NCBI GenBank assembly: GCA_025463365.1
Contig: JAOBWM010000216.1
Location: 1-53,454 of the forward strand
Origin: Acidimicrobiales bacterium
GTDB lineage: Bacteria; Actinomycetota; Acidimicrobiia; Acidimicrobiales; Iamiaceae
DNA: 53,454 nt
Direction: 5' to 3'
Part shown: piece after piece, positions 33,549-42,431 of the stretch
Layout of the letters: every line of letters begins with the position of its first letter
Position numbering within the stretch: the stretch's first letter is position 1
Program-made: the position numbers and the translations under genes
Notes under the pieces: model-generated
Told to the model about the DNA's origin: nothing
The model's input: only the letters and a program-made list of their open reading frames with translations
Databases searched by the model: none

Positions 33549-34277
33549 GTGGAGTCGATGGCACCAAGGCGCTTCCCCCTTGAGACCGAAGGCGAATGGC
33601 TGGCCATCGGTCAGAAGGGATGGGCGGTCTGGCACCACCCGGATTCCAGTTCTGTGGCCTTTATTCGCTTCGAGAGCTTCGGACCGGTTTGGATGATCGG
33701 CGAGGTCCGATTCGTCAGGCTCGACATCAGCTACCGACTCCAGGCCAACGATCTGAGGCTGCTGGCCCTCGGTCGTGTGCAGTCCATGGCTTCCGACCCC
33801 GACATCAAAGCTCTGCTCGATGCGGGCCGTTCGAGCGAGGCCCTGCCAGTCCTCGACCCATCCCAGGGGTCCGTACGGTCGATCGTGGATGCCTGCGAAC
33901 GCCTCCCCGAACGGCCGAGAGCATCGTCGCTTGCCATATCCGTGCCTCCGAAGGGCCAGCGGGACATGTACTTCTACGACATCCTCGAGACGGTCTACCG
34001 CCGAGCGGCGAGCCAGAGCAGCCATCCGGCCAAGGACATCGCCGAAGCCAACGGCGTGCCGGTTACCACGGTGCATTCCTGGCTCAAGGCGATGCGCAAG
34101 GTTCGAGCCGAACAGGCTCAGCAGGCCGCGACAGTCGCAGTGGGCCTGGCAGCCATAAACCAGCTGGTGAAGCAGCTTCCGGACGAACCCATCGGGTCCC
34201 TGACCTTCGTGGAGGAGACCCTCGACGACGGCTCCATCCAGCTGAGCGTACAGACCGAACCACCCAAGGAATCCTGA
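33549..34277 (+). CDS. helix-turn-helix protein of the island
   Basis: A 242-residue protein. Residues about 158-183 (AKDIAEANGVPVTTVHSWLKAMRK) form a clear helix-turn-helix of the kind found in small actinobacterial element proteins that pair an AEALGV-S-x-V turn with a W recognition helix. The N-terminal half (WAVWHHPDSSSVAFIRFESFGPVW) is a beta-rich domain I do not recognise. GTG 33549 is used because of the TACGAT box six bases before it; ATG 33558 is possible. It is divergent from the recombinase/transposase pair and probably regulates it or takes part in excision. Confidence 0.6.
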   Translation: MESMAPRRFPLETEGEWLAIGQKGWAVWHHPDSSSVAFIRFESFGPVWMIGEVRFVRLDISYRLQANDLRLLALGRVQSMASDPDIKALLDAGRSSEALPVLDPSQGSVRSIVDACERLPERPRASSLAISVPPKGQRDMYFYDILETVYRRAASQSSHPAKDIAEANGVPVTTVHSWLKAMRKVRAEQAQQAATVAVGLAAINQLVKQLPDEPIGSLTFVEETLDDGSIQLSVQTEPPKES

Positions 34278-34315
34278 AGCAGCGCCGGGGCGGGTCTCCA
34301 CCAGGGTCGCCGCGT

Positions 34316-34621
34316 TCACCCCCAGACCGCGAAGCGGAACCAAGCGAGGCGCTCCTCGCCCAGGTGCACAGCCAGTCGCCGATCAACCGCCGCAGCTGAC
34401 GATCCGGTCCACTCCTCCCACAGCCGCCACGAGACCGAGAGCTGGAGCACCGCACGGGTTGCCAGCAACGCTTCGAGGGCGACTGATTCTGAGCCGTCCA
34501 GTCGCAGGGACCCGGCGGCATCGAGGAGCGATTCGTGACATTCCAGCCAGTCCTCGATGAACTGGGCGAACACCCCCGCACCGTCGAGTCCAGGGCGCGG
34601 GAGCCGCGTACGATCCACCAT
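34316..34621 (-). CDS. small hypothetical protein of the island
   Basis: A 101-residue helical protein (FIEDWLECHESLLDAAGSLRLDG and LATRAVLQLSVSWRLWEEW) with no recognised family. It has a strong ribosome site, TGGAGGT, about seven bases before ATG 34621, which makes it convincing. It is convergent with the helix-turn-helix gene and divergent from the AlpA-like gene. Confidence 0.6.
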   Translation of the reverse strand: MVDRTRLPRPGLDGAGVFAQFIEDWLECHESLLDAAGSLRLDGSESVALEALLATRAVLQLSVSWRLWEEWTGSSAAAVDRRLAVHLGEERLAWFRFAVWG

Positions 34622-34697
34622 GTCAGTACCTCCAGTTAGGTAGTGGCCGGGCCCCGGGCAGTTGGCGCTGCGCCGGGGCCACCTCTTGTTGCCTTAA

Positions 34698-34746
34698 GCC
34701 AACACACTACCGCCGCTGTTGGCCTGACACAACTACCCTTGGCCTG
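34698..34746. promoter_or_regulatory. operator-like repeats before the AlpA-type gene
   Basis: GCCAACA (34698-34704) and TGTTGGC (34717-34723) form a perfect 7-bp inverted repeat with a 12-base spacer. TTGGCCTG occurs twice, at 34719-34726 and 34739-34746. TACCCT at 34734-34739 lies eight bases before the ATG at 34748 and fits a leaderless -10. The cluster is AT-richer than its surroundings and sits between two divergent genes. Confidence 0.45.
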
Positions 34747-34747
34747 C

Positions 34748-34954
34748 ATGGGTCCGCGACACGATCTCGACGACCTTCTTGATGCCGAGCAGGTCGCTGC
34801 TCTCCTCGGCCTGAGCAGCACCGGCGCCGTGAGCGTCTACAAGCGCAGGTACCCCGACTTCCCAGAGCCCGCGATTGTGCGGGGCTCTGGCCGCTGCCAA
34901 CTCTGGGTTCGCCAAGAGGTCGAGGCCTGGAAGGCCGGCCGTCCTCAGGAGTGA
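34748..34954 (+). CDS. AlpA/MerR-like excisionase-type DNA-binding protein
   Basis: A 68-residue winged-helix protein. LLDAEQVAALLGLSSTGAVSVYKRR followed by FPEPAIVRGSGRCQLWVRQEVEAWKA is the usual pattern of AlpA/helix_turn_helix-17 proteins (recognition helix, wing with W and EVEAW). Such proteins act as excisionases or activators of integrase genes in mobile elements. The start at 34748 follows the AlpA-family N-terminus and a TACCCT box. It points the opposite way to the recombination genes and has its own operator-like repeats. Confidence 0.72.
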   Translation: MGPRHDLDDLLDAEQVAALLGLSSTGAVSVYKRRYPDFPEPAIVRGSGRCQLWVRQEVEAWKAGRPQE

Positions 34955-35041
34955 CAGGATTCGGGCCCGTCAGCTCTTTCGAAACCGTCGGACGAACTCA
35001 ACGAGACTGACCTCAAGGGCGCGACCACCGCCTGCCCGTCG

Positions 35042-37453
35042 TCACTGCACGGCCTCCAAGCTCTTCTTCTCGAAGTACCGGAACTTCTGGATGGCATCGT
35101 TCATCTGCCCGATGTTGAAGACCCCGACGTCGGTGAGCTTCCGGAACCCGTCAAGGCTCAAGCCGGTGGCCCGCAGGAAGAGGTCGGTGTCCAACGATTC
35201 GATCACGTGAAGGAGGCGCTCCTCGCGGAAGTCCGTGACGTACATGAAGATCAGCACCTTGGCGCTGACCTTCTTGAGTTTCTCCCGGATGTTCCTCCGG
35301 CGCTGGGCCAGCTCCCTCTTCGGCTTCTTCTGCTCGGCGTTCGACCCGCCGGCCCTCTTCACCTGACCGAGCTTTTGGGAGGCCGTGACGACCTTCTCGG
35401 CCTCCTCGCGGATGTTGCGGAAGTCCTCGATCTGCTCCAGCTCGGCGATGAGGTCTTGGTCCTGGAGGAGCCGGCCCATCGTGACGCCGGTGAGGTTGTA
35501 GAGGTCGACTGAGCGCCACTTGCGGGCCAGGGAGTTGGCGCTGATGCCGCCGTGGGCCCAGTCGAGAATGGCATCGGTGTCGAGCCGCTCCATCTGACCG
35601 CCGTCGATGGCGAAGATCGGGAGGAAGTTCAAGAGCTCTCTGAGGACGTCGTGCTGGGTGGTGTCACGATCGGCGGAGTTATTGGCGATCTCGGTGCCGT
35701 ATAGGGCGACGAGGCTGAGCGCGCGGTTCGGGTCGAACTCGAAGACGTACGCCGTCTCCTTCCTGATCACTCCTTCGTCCTTCCACGGGGACTGCACCCG
35801 GAAGGCCGCCTGGAAGTAGGACTCGGGTGCCTTCAGTGACCGGAGCATGAAGATCGAGGACCACTCCGGCACGGTGACGCCCGTCATCAACTTGCCGCAG
35901 GACAGGGCAATCGACCCGCTCTTGCCCTCGGTCTCCGCCCGCCTGATGGCCCGTCGCATCGGCTCGAGGGCGGCGGCGCCGATCTTCGCCTTCGTGCCCG
36001 CGGCCACGTGGATCTCGTAGGTCGAGAAGAAGGCGTCGGACCGCAGGAGGTCGGCCATCGCCTCACACGCGGCCACGTCGGGCAAGAACCAGACGGAGTG
36101 GCGGACGGCTTCCTTGAACTGCGCCGCCTCGTAGGGGAAGGGCGGCTTCTCGCCTCCAATGATGGCGCCGGCGATCTGCTTCTTGCCTCGGACCAGGTCG
36201 AGGAACGAGGCGACGTGGTCACCATGGTCGAAGGCGGAGGTATCGCCGATCTTCTTGGCCTTGAAGAACGTGTTGAGGTCGAATCCATCGAACTCGCCGT
36301 CGTCGGCCCAGGCGCCCGCGGCATCGCCCATCGAGTAGGTGAACATCTCCATCCGCGGCAGCTCGGCATAGGGGTTGGGGCCCACTGATGCCTCGCACGC
36401 TCGCTTCTCGCGCTGCTCGTCGATGTAGGTCCAGTTGAAGACCTGGTCCTCGGCGTACTCGCCATTGGTGATGGCCTTGAAGGGCGTTCCCGACAGGTGA
36501 AGGTGGAACGTCGTGCTCAGCCCGAAGTCCACGTCGACGAGGTCCGCCTCGGTGTCGTTGGACTGGTCGAACGCCTTCTCGACGAGCTTGGCGAAGGCGG
36601 CGTCGGCCTTGTCCTGGGGATCGTAGAGCTCCCGAGCGGTGGCTGTGGAGGCGCCGAAGTGGAACTCGTCGATGACGATGCAGTCCCAGTCGACGATGTG
36701 GAGCGTCTCGTTGCGCGGCTTCGGCCTGCCTTCGGCATCACGACCGGTCACGTCCTGGAAGGAGGCAAACCAAACGAACGGGTCGGCGCCATCGACGATG
36801 GCATCTGCGAGTGCGGTGGGCGTCTCACGATCGACGTAGCACCAGTCGATGAAGTCGACGTGGCCGAGCAGGTCGTCACGCCAGGCGGTGCGGACGGCGG
36901 GCTTGTAGGTGAGGACGAGGACCTTCTTCCAGCCCATCTCCCGCGCGAGCTGGTAGGTGGTGAACGTCTTGCCGAAGCGCATCTTGGCGTTCCACAAATA
37001 CTTCGGAGCCGGGGTGTCGCCGGCGTGCTTGCGGAAGTACGCGGCGGTCTGGCGGACCGCTTGCGCCTGCTCAGGACGGGGTTCGAAGGTGTGGATGCGC
37101 TCGGGGTTGAAGGGCACACCCTTCTGCAGCGAGACCACCGCCGCCTGCACCTCGTCGAGCGTCGCCTCGAACCACTCGCCCGCGACCTGTAGAACCCCGG
37201 CGTTCGTGAGCGCGTGGTGAACGTCGTGGTCGCCAAAACCCGAGCCGTCGGGAGAGTCGGCCGGTTCGGAGTGGAACAGAATGTCGACGCCATGCAGCCC
37301 GGGGAATGCGGTGTTGACCTGCTCCTTAACCCGGGCAATACCGGGCTTCTTGGTCTCACCCACCTTGATCCAGAACTCGCCCTTCTGTCCCGTCGAACGC
37401 TTCCACGGCTTCGCGTGGCCATCGTGGGTGTAGGCGTAGATGAACTTGTTCAC
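35042..37453 (-). CDS. GIY-YIG nuclease-SF2 helicase fusion, restriction-type
   Basis: An 803-residue protein. Residues 1-70 resemble a GIY-YIG/T5orf172 nuclease (FIYAYT, then FWIKVGETKK and IARVKEQ). From about 145 it is a superfamily 2 helicase: WNAKMRFGKTFT as Walker A (Lys162), CIVIDEFHFG as box II (DEFH 262-265), LSGTPFK as motif III-like, and ESYFQAAFRVQSPWK as motif VI. The last 200 residues are helical and basic (KRELAQRRRNIREKLKK). GTG 37453 overlaps the stop of the methylase frame (GTGA). Last gene of the ImmA-HD-methylase-helicase operon. It is probably the translocating/cleaving subunit of a restriction system that recognises unmodified DNA. Confidence 0.78.
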   Translation of the reverse strand: MNKFIYAYTHDGHAKPWKRSTGQKGEFWIKVGETKKPGIARVKEQVNTAFPGLHGVDILFHSEPADSPDGSGFGDHDVHHALTNAGVLQVAGEWFEATLDEVQAAVVSLQKGVPFNPERIHTFEPRPEQAQAVRQTAAYFRKHAGDTPAPKYLWNAKMRFGKTFTTYQLAREMGWKKVLVLTYKPAVRTAWRDDLLGHVDFIDWCYVDRETPTALADAIVDGADPFVWFASFQDVTGRDAEGRPKPRNETLHIVDWDCIVIDEFHFGASTATARELYDPQDKADAAFAKLVEKAFDQSNDTEADLVDVDFGLSTTFHLHLSGTPFKAITNGEYAEDQVFNWTYIDEQREKRACEASVGPNPYAELPRMEMFTYSMGDAAGAWADDGEFDGFDLNTFFKAKKIGDTSAFDHGDHVASFLDLVRGKKQIAGAIIGGEKPPFPYEAAQFKEAVRHSVWFLPDVAACEAMADLLRSDAFFSTYEIHVAAGTKAKIGAAALEPMRRAIRRAETEGKSGSIALSCGKLMTGVTVPEWSSIFMLRSLKAPESYFQAAFRVQSPWKDEGVIRKETAYVFEFDPNRALSLVALYGTEIANNSADRDTTQHDVLRELLNFLPIFAIDGGQMERLDTDAILDWAHGGISANSLARKWRSVDLYNLTGVTMGRLLQDQDLIAELEQIEDFRNIREEAEKVVTASQKLGQVKRAGGSNAEQKKPKRELAQRRRNIREKLKKVSAKVLIFMYVTDFREERLLHVIESLDTDLFLRATGLSLDGFRKLTDVGVFNIGQMNDAIQKFRYFEKKSLEAVQ

Positions 37454-39098
37454 TCGTCGATGTCCTCGTCGGCATCGGGCTCGTTGGGGAGCCGGTACTT
37501 CGAGCCACCGGGAAGGTGCGAGGCCGGGATCGCCGATTCGAGCGACAAGATCGGCTCGCGGGGCTGGATCGTCGCCTCGATGTGGGCGCTCTCCGCCTTG
37601 GTGAGACCGAACTCCTCGTAGAGATCGGGGTCGGTCCAGCGCTTCTTCATGTCGAGCTGGGGGACGAAGCGGAAGCGGTCGGGCGTGACGTGTTGCGTGA
37701 CCTTCCGCTGCAGCACCAGGAACCGCACGAACTTCGATGCCAGGTAGTAGGCGAAGTTCTCCGTCTCTTTCTTGGTCTTGAACATCCCGGCGATGAAGTA
37801 GGTCTGGGTGCAGGCGGAACCCGGTGCCACCGGGATCGGCTCGCCAAGGACGTAGGACACCTCGCGCCCGTGCCCGTCCCCTGCCATGGGCAGCAGCACC
37901 TTCCACGCGTCGATCCACTGGTGGTTGCGTTGGATCTGATCCGGCCGGCTGTAGCCGACGCGTTGTTGTAGAGGAGCGGGATGGCTCCCTCGAAGGGCTC
38001 GGCCACGCTGCCCGGGTAGTTCGAGCGCATCGTGAGCCCGAAGGGCTTGGTGACGGAGCACCAGGCCTCGATAGATGGCAGCTTCCTCTTCCGCACCTTG
38101 TCGATGATCGGTACCGCTCGATTGTCTCGCACGAGCACCCCTTCGCCTGCTCGGAGATCGCGGGTCACGGTCGACACAACGGTCCCGTCGATCCGAGTGG
38201 AGAACTCGCAGTCGCCGTCGTGCTCGCGGTCCCACAGGAAGTAGGAGACGCCTCCCTTGATCTCGACCTGAGGGAAGACGTCGAACAGCTTCGGGTTGTC
38301 GACCACCTTCGCCAACCGCCGATCGTTCAGCATCTGGTCGCGAAAGCCATCAAGCCCCTTGCCCCCGGCGAACCAGCGAGAGGGGGTGATCATCACGACG
38401 TAGCGGGGGTCCATGGCGATGGCCCGCTGGACGAAGAAGTGGTAGATCGTCGAAGCCGTGGCGCCGTGGCCCTCAGTCCCGATCTGGTACGGCGGGTTGC
38501 CGACGATCACATCAAACTTCATGTCAACCAGGTCCTTCGTTGGATACGTCCCATGAATGAACGAGTAGGCGTGCTGCTCGCGCTTTTCGCGGATCAGCTT
38601 CGCCGGAGCACGACACATGACGCACTGCTTGCCCTGCCGGTCGAGGGTGTGCTGGGTCTCGACGAACTGCACGTTCCCGTCGGCGCGGTCGAAGACGACC
38701 ACCCAGTCCTCGATAGCTTCGTCGACGACCGCGACGCCCGTGGCATCCTTGGTCTGGTACAGCGACCGGCGGGCGATGTCTGCGGAGAGGCTCGTGATAG
38801 CGGCGCCGAAGATCATGTGGCGTTGGATGTGGTCGCGCCGCAAGCGGGCGTCTGGCTGCCAGCCTTGGAGGCCGACCATCAGTCGCTTGAATACCTCGCG
38901 GAGGAAGACGCCAGACTTGGTGGCCGGGTCGAGCCACCGGTACTCGGGATTGGTCCACACCTCCGGAGGGAGCGTGTCGAGCATGGCGTTGGCGACCTTC
39001 GGAGGGGTGAAGACCTCGTCGTTGGGGAGCTGCGCCAGCGTCTCCAGCACGTCTGGCACATGGAACGAGACCGACGAGCTGGAACTCTTTGGGGTCAC
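37450..39098 (-). pseudogene. Eco57I-like N6-adenine DNA methyltransferase, frameshifted
   Basis: The reading frame from GTG 39098 carries a SAM motif LDPATKSGVFLREV (Asp57), the catalytic motif FDVIVGNPPYQIG (Asn201), and a long target-recognition region. At about 37962, after AIPLLYNN, the frame is lost. The continuation (RVGYSRPDQIQRNHQWIDAW and onward) is in the -1 frame and runs to 37450. Reading both gives about 549 residues, normal for this type. A single missing base explains it; no canonical slippery heptamer is present. The first stop upstream overlaps (GTGA), and the second frame ends in a GTGA overlap with the helicase. If the break is real, modification could be lost while the nuclease remains. 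Confidence 0.75.
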
Positions 39099-39703
39099 GG
39101 CTTCATCGCCGACGTCAGCTCGCGGTAGTGAATCGCCGGGAGCGGCTCCGGCGGCGGATTGAAGAGGTCGAACTCCGGGTCCTCGAGGTAGGAGGGCGTG
39201 CGCACGAAGGTCTCGTCGTCGCCCGGAGCCCATTCGACGAGCCGGATCAAACTGGCGTCCTCAAGGGTGTGGCCTCGGACGACGTTGGCCGAGAGGATGA
39301 CACCGAGGGCCTCGGAGAACTCGGGCGTCGGTTCGTGGCCCTTCCCGGCGAACTCCTTGTCGAGCAGGGCTCGCATCCGCTCACGGGCTTCAAGGACATT
39401 GTCCTCGCTGATGTCGATGGCGTAGATCGAGGCGACCGCTCGCAACGTGGCGAACTCGTACCAGTTCGGCGTGCCGCCGTGCTCCTGCTCGCTGACGAGT
39501 GAGAGCTTCCGGGCCAGGATCGCCACGAGGAAGTTGCCGTGGCCACACGCCGGCTCTAGGAAAAGTGCGTCGATGTCGCGAAACACGTCCGGGATGAGGG
39601 CAAGCATCGCTTTGACCTCGCGCTCGGGTGTGTAGACCTCGGCCAGCTCACGAACGCGCTCGCGGGATTTGATCTGGCCCGTCTGACCTCGATCGCCGTC
39701 CAC
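39095..39703 (-). CDS. SAM-binding methyltransferase-like protein of the restriction operon
   Basis: A 202-residue protein with VYTPEREVKAMLALIP and the SAM loop LFLEPACGHGNFLVAIL (50-58 region), then IYAIDISEDNVLEARERM as motif II. It ends soon after FDLFNPPPEPL, where a catalytic NPPY would be expected but is altered. It looks like the N-terminal part of an N6-adenine methylase and may assist the following methylase as a second subunit. GTG 39703 is the likely start; the longer frame is overlapped by the HD gene. Its stop overlaps the next GTG. Confidence 0.65.
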   Translation of the reverse strand: MDGDRGQTGQIKSRERVRELAEVYTPEREVKAMLALIPDVFRDIDALFLEPACGHGNFLVAILARKLSLVSEQEHGGTPNWYEFATLRAVASIYAIDISEDNVLEARERMRALLDKEFAGKGHEPTPEFSEALGVILSANVVRGHTLEDASLIRLVEWAPGDDETFVRTPSYLEDPEFDLFNPPPEPLPAIHYRELTSAMKP

Positions 39704-39812
39704 GATGCAATCTTGCCCTCTCAGCCTCAGTGCCGTCGGCCCCCTGGTCGAACCGCCAGCGACCAGCCGCCGCAGCGGCCCCTGTTCGTGGAGTAGAGAG
39801 CTCAAGCGACGG

Positions 39813-41651
39813 CTAGGAGCCCGGCGCGTGTTCGTCGGATTCGACGAGGAGTTCCGCCCGCCGCAAGAGGTCCGAGTACGTGGCTCCTCGCCCCTTGTGC
39901 GCCGCCACGTCCTGCCGGAGCCGCCGCCGAGTCTCCGTCTGGATCGAGTCGTCCAGTTGCAGGTACGCGTCGATTTCAGCCAGCACAAGGTCAACTGGCC
40001 ACGGGACAGGCTTGCCGCTGCGGTCCATGAACCTGAGCCCGAGCTGTTCACCGAGGCTCGACAAGAGACGACGTTCAGTTGCGTCGTCCAGCTCGGGATG
40101 CCCAAAGACCGTCACACCCCACAGGCTCTCGTGGGAGCGGTAGATGTCGCTGACTCGTAGGTTGATGGCCTTGTCGAGTTCGTTAACGTGCCCGTTCTGG
40201 TCCACGAGTACACCAGCGACCTTGAGCCGCATCTTTGGTGATGGGAGCCACACGGCAACTCTCCATGCCTCCGGGACCTCAGCCCATTCGGCGGCGCGTC
40301 GCTCGACCTGCCGGCGCTTGTCGGGCTTGCCGAACTGGTCGAAGACCCTTTTTGCCAGCGCCTGGTCCTCCTTGGCATCGGCGCGACCAATGCGCCTGTA
40401 GAGCTGCCGGTTGAGTACGTCATCTGCCAGATCGCCCACGGCCTGGCGGCGCTTGTCGCCACCGGCGCCTTGTCCCCAGTCGCGCAGGCTCTCGAGCAAG
40501 CCGTCGTCTCCGAAGGCGAGGAACTTGGCTTCAAGCACGGCTCGAACCTCTGCCAGGCGTTCCTCGAAAATCTCAGCGCCCTCGAGACGGACTGCCTCCC
40601 GCAACGCATTCCCATCGTTCGGATGCGCCGCCGCCGTGCGCGGGTCGTGTCTTCCCACAACGTCCACCCAGACGGCGTCGGCCCACATCTCGAGGAGCTT
40701 CCCGATCATCGCGTCGGCGGCCAGTTTGGCGTGGTGGGTCAGCGCCCTCTCGGAGAGCTCGTAGCGGAACCGGAGGTACTTCACGAGCTCGGTGACGACG
40801 TCATGTCGGTCATGGCCGTCGCGAGTAACGCGAATCACCATGCGCTTCGGGAAGTACCGCTCATTGGAGGAGCTGACGTAGAAGTCGTGCATGAAACGAC
40901 GACCGATTGCGATCGGAAGACCACAGAACGCATGATCGCGGGCCAGGTAGTCCATCAGGTCGGCACAGATGGTGTTCCCGACGATGTCAGCTACGAAGGG
41001 ATAGACGTAATCGTCCTGCGGCCAGGGTGCGTCATCGTCCCCTGGCTTACTGACGATGAGCATCTTTAGCTGCTCAGCGAAGGCGGGATCGGCGCTTGCG
41101 AACAGATCAGCAAGTTCACGGGGAAGGCTCGACCAGATTGCCTCGTAGCGCGGCTCGTTGTGGTCATGAGACCTGAGAACCCCGAGGTCGTCTTCAATTG
41201 TGTGCCCAAAGGGAACGTGAGTGACGTCGTGCAGCAATGCCCCTAGCCGGGCCAGAACCGTCACCTTCGCGAGCTCCTTGTCGAGCTGTGAAAGGGTCTG
41301 GTTGCGCGGGATGCGGCTCGACCACTCGCTGAACAAATCGTCTGCTGGGCGTGGACCCCGCCGGTTGTCGATCACCGCATCCAGAAGGTCCTGCGCCGCA
41401 CGAAGGGCGCCCAAGGAATGCGATAGCCGGCTATGGGTAGCACCGGGATAAACGAGGTGGGTGGTTCCGAGCTGCCGGACGCGACGCAGTCGCTGCAGAG
41501 CAGAGCTGTCGAGGAAGGTTGCTTCCAGGACATTCACGAAGATGTCGCCGTGGATTGGATCCGTGATTGTCTTGCTGGGTTCGAGCCATCGGGAGGGAAT
41601 CCCCCACGGCTCAGAAGCTGCTTGCTCTGCGGTCAATCCCCACTTTGGCAT
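39813..41651 (-). CDS. HD-domain phosphohydrolase (dGTPase/SAMHD1-like)
   Basis: A 612-residue protein. DPIHGDIFV near the start, ATHSRLSHSLGALRAAQDLL, and LGALLHDVTHVPFGH with His141-Asp142 make an HD metal site of the SAMHD1/dGTPase group. ADIVGNTICADLMDYLARDH supplies the later Asp. The C-terminal 250 residues are unassigned. Relatives hydrolyse dNTPs, and several anti-phage systems use that to starve phage replication. ATG 41651 has TGGAGG five bases upstream. It lies 27 bases after the ImmA-type gene and before the methylase genes on the same strand. A 109-base gap (39704-39812) separates it from the next gene. Confidence 0.8.
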   Translation of the reverse strand: MPKWGLTAEQAASEPWGIPSRWLEPSKTITDPIHGDIFVNVLEATFLDSSALQRLRRVRQLGTTHLVYPGATHSRLSHSLGALRAAQDLLDAVIDNRRGPRPADDLFSEWSSRIPRNQTLSQLDKELAKVTVLARLGALLHDVTHVPFGHTIEDDLGVLRSHDHNEPRYEAIWSSLPRELADLFASADPAFAEQLKMLIVSKPGDDDAPWPQDDYVYPFVADIVGNTICADLMDYLARDHAFCGLPIAIGRRFMHDFYVSSSNERYFPKRMVIRVTRDGHDRHDVVTELVKYLRFRYELSERALTHHAKLAADAMIGKLLEMWADAVWVDVVGRHDPRTAAAHPNDGNALREAVRLEGAEIFEERLAEVRAVLEAKFLAFGDDGLLESLRDWGQGAGGDKRRQAVGDLADDVLNRQLYRRIGRADAKEDQALAKRVFDQFGKPDKRRQVERRAAEWAEVPEAWRVAVWLPSPKMRLKVAGVLVDQNGHVNELDKAINLRVSDIYRSHESLWGVTVFGHPELDDATERRLLSSLGEQLGLRFMDRSGKPVPWPVDLVLAEIDAYLQLDDSIQTETRRRLRQDVAAHKGRGATYSDLLRRAELLVESDEHAPGS

Positions 41652-41678
41652 TTGCCCCTCCAGGCCCCACGCACGGGC

Positions 41679-42329
41679 CTAAGAAGCTACCACCAGGCCC
41701 ATGAGTCTCGCCGAGAGATCCGGGGCAGCCAACAGTGCCAGGACCGGGAACGACGCGATACCGGGATCGTCCGACGCTATTGCCCATTCGGGAAGTAGGA
41801 GGTGGGCGGCGAACAGGTCAGCGACCACCTCCTCCCTGTCAACGTATGAGACCACCCGGTCGCCGCTTGAGGCGTGGTAGTAGCGCGAGTGGCCAACCTC
41901 ATGCGCAATCCGCCAGGCGTGGGTGGCAGCTACAAAGCTCTGGTCGTCTGGATAGAGGTGCGCATGGGCCCGATCGGAGGGCGACACATCCGGGTCGACG
42001 ACGATTCGGAAGCCGCCCGACAGGCGAGGGAGCAGCAAGGCGTCCTCACGGTCGAACTTCGCCGAGAGGCGCCGCATGTCGACGGTGAAGGCCCCGGTCG
42101 CCTCTAACGCTGATGGAAGTAGGTCGACGAGGCCCGCGAGCGGAAGATCGAGTTCCTTGCGAGCGAGGTCCACCTCGGTCCGCGCCCAGTCCATCTCCTC
42201 GCCGGTCGGGGAGACATCGCACCAGTACGAGCCGACGATGTCGACGCGGGTCGGGAGGGACCCTCCCGGGACACCGTGAGCAAGAGCCCGGGTTGGGGCC
42301 GCATGGAAATCCCATCGGTGTAGTTCCAC
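41679..42329 (-). CDS. ImmA/IrrE-type zinc metallopeptidase
   Basis: A 216-residue protein with the zinc motif RIAHEVGHSRYYH (HEVGH 143-147) and the downstream VDREEVVADLFAAHLLLP, the usual third ligand and Ala-rich helix of ImmA/IrrE peptidases. These enzymes cleave XRE-type repressors, switching on mobile or stress genes. GTG 42329 is supported by TAAGTT six bases upstream (42336-42341, minus strand); no Shine-Dalgarno is present. The first 40 residues do not match the family, so a start at ATG 42194 is possible. It is divergent from an XRE gene, the normal partner, and is followed by the HD gene. Confidence 0.8.
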   Translation of the reverse strand: MELHRWDFHAAPTRALAHGVPGGSLPTRVDIVGSYWCDVSPTGEEMDWARTEVDLARKELDLPLAGLVDLLPSALEATGAFTVDMRRLSAKFDREDALLLPRLSGGFRIVVDPDVSPSDRAHAHLYPDDQSFVAATHAWRIAHEVGHSRYYHASSGDRVVSYVDREEVVADLFAAHLLLPEWAIASDDPGIASFPVLALLAAPDLSARLMGLVVAS

Positions 42330-42335
42330 AGGTGC

Positions 42336-42424
42336 AACTTACGCGCATGCCACGCGCGTAGCAATCGCGAGGGTGGGCCTCTACGCGCATAGCCCTGGAA
42401 GCCCGGTCATTCGAGACATACCGT
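42336..42424. promoter_or_regulatory. divergent operator-promoter between ImmA and XRE genes
   Basis: A perfect inverted repeat TACGCGC (42340-42346) and GCGCGTA (42354-42360) has a third half-site TACGCGC at 42382-42388. The minus-strand -10 candidate TAAGTT (42336-42341) touches the first arm. On the plus strand TACCGT (42419-42424) stands seven bases before the ATG at 42432. This is the layout of an autoregulated XRE switch: a repressor bound to the TACGCGC arms would cover the ImmA-operon promoter. Confidence 0.6.
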
Positions 42425-42431
42425 GTTGCCC

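Noticed and set aside
37950-37975. Programmed -1 frameshift in the methylase
   Set aside because: The sequence around CTACAACAACGCG is not a canonical X-XXY-YYZ slippery heptamer and no strong downstream structure is evident.
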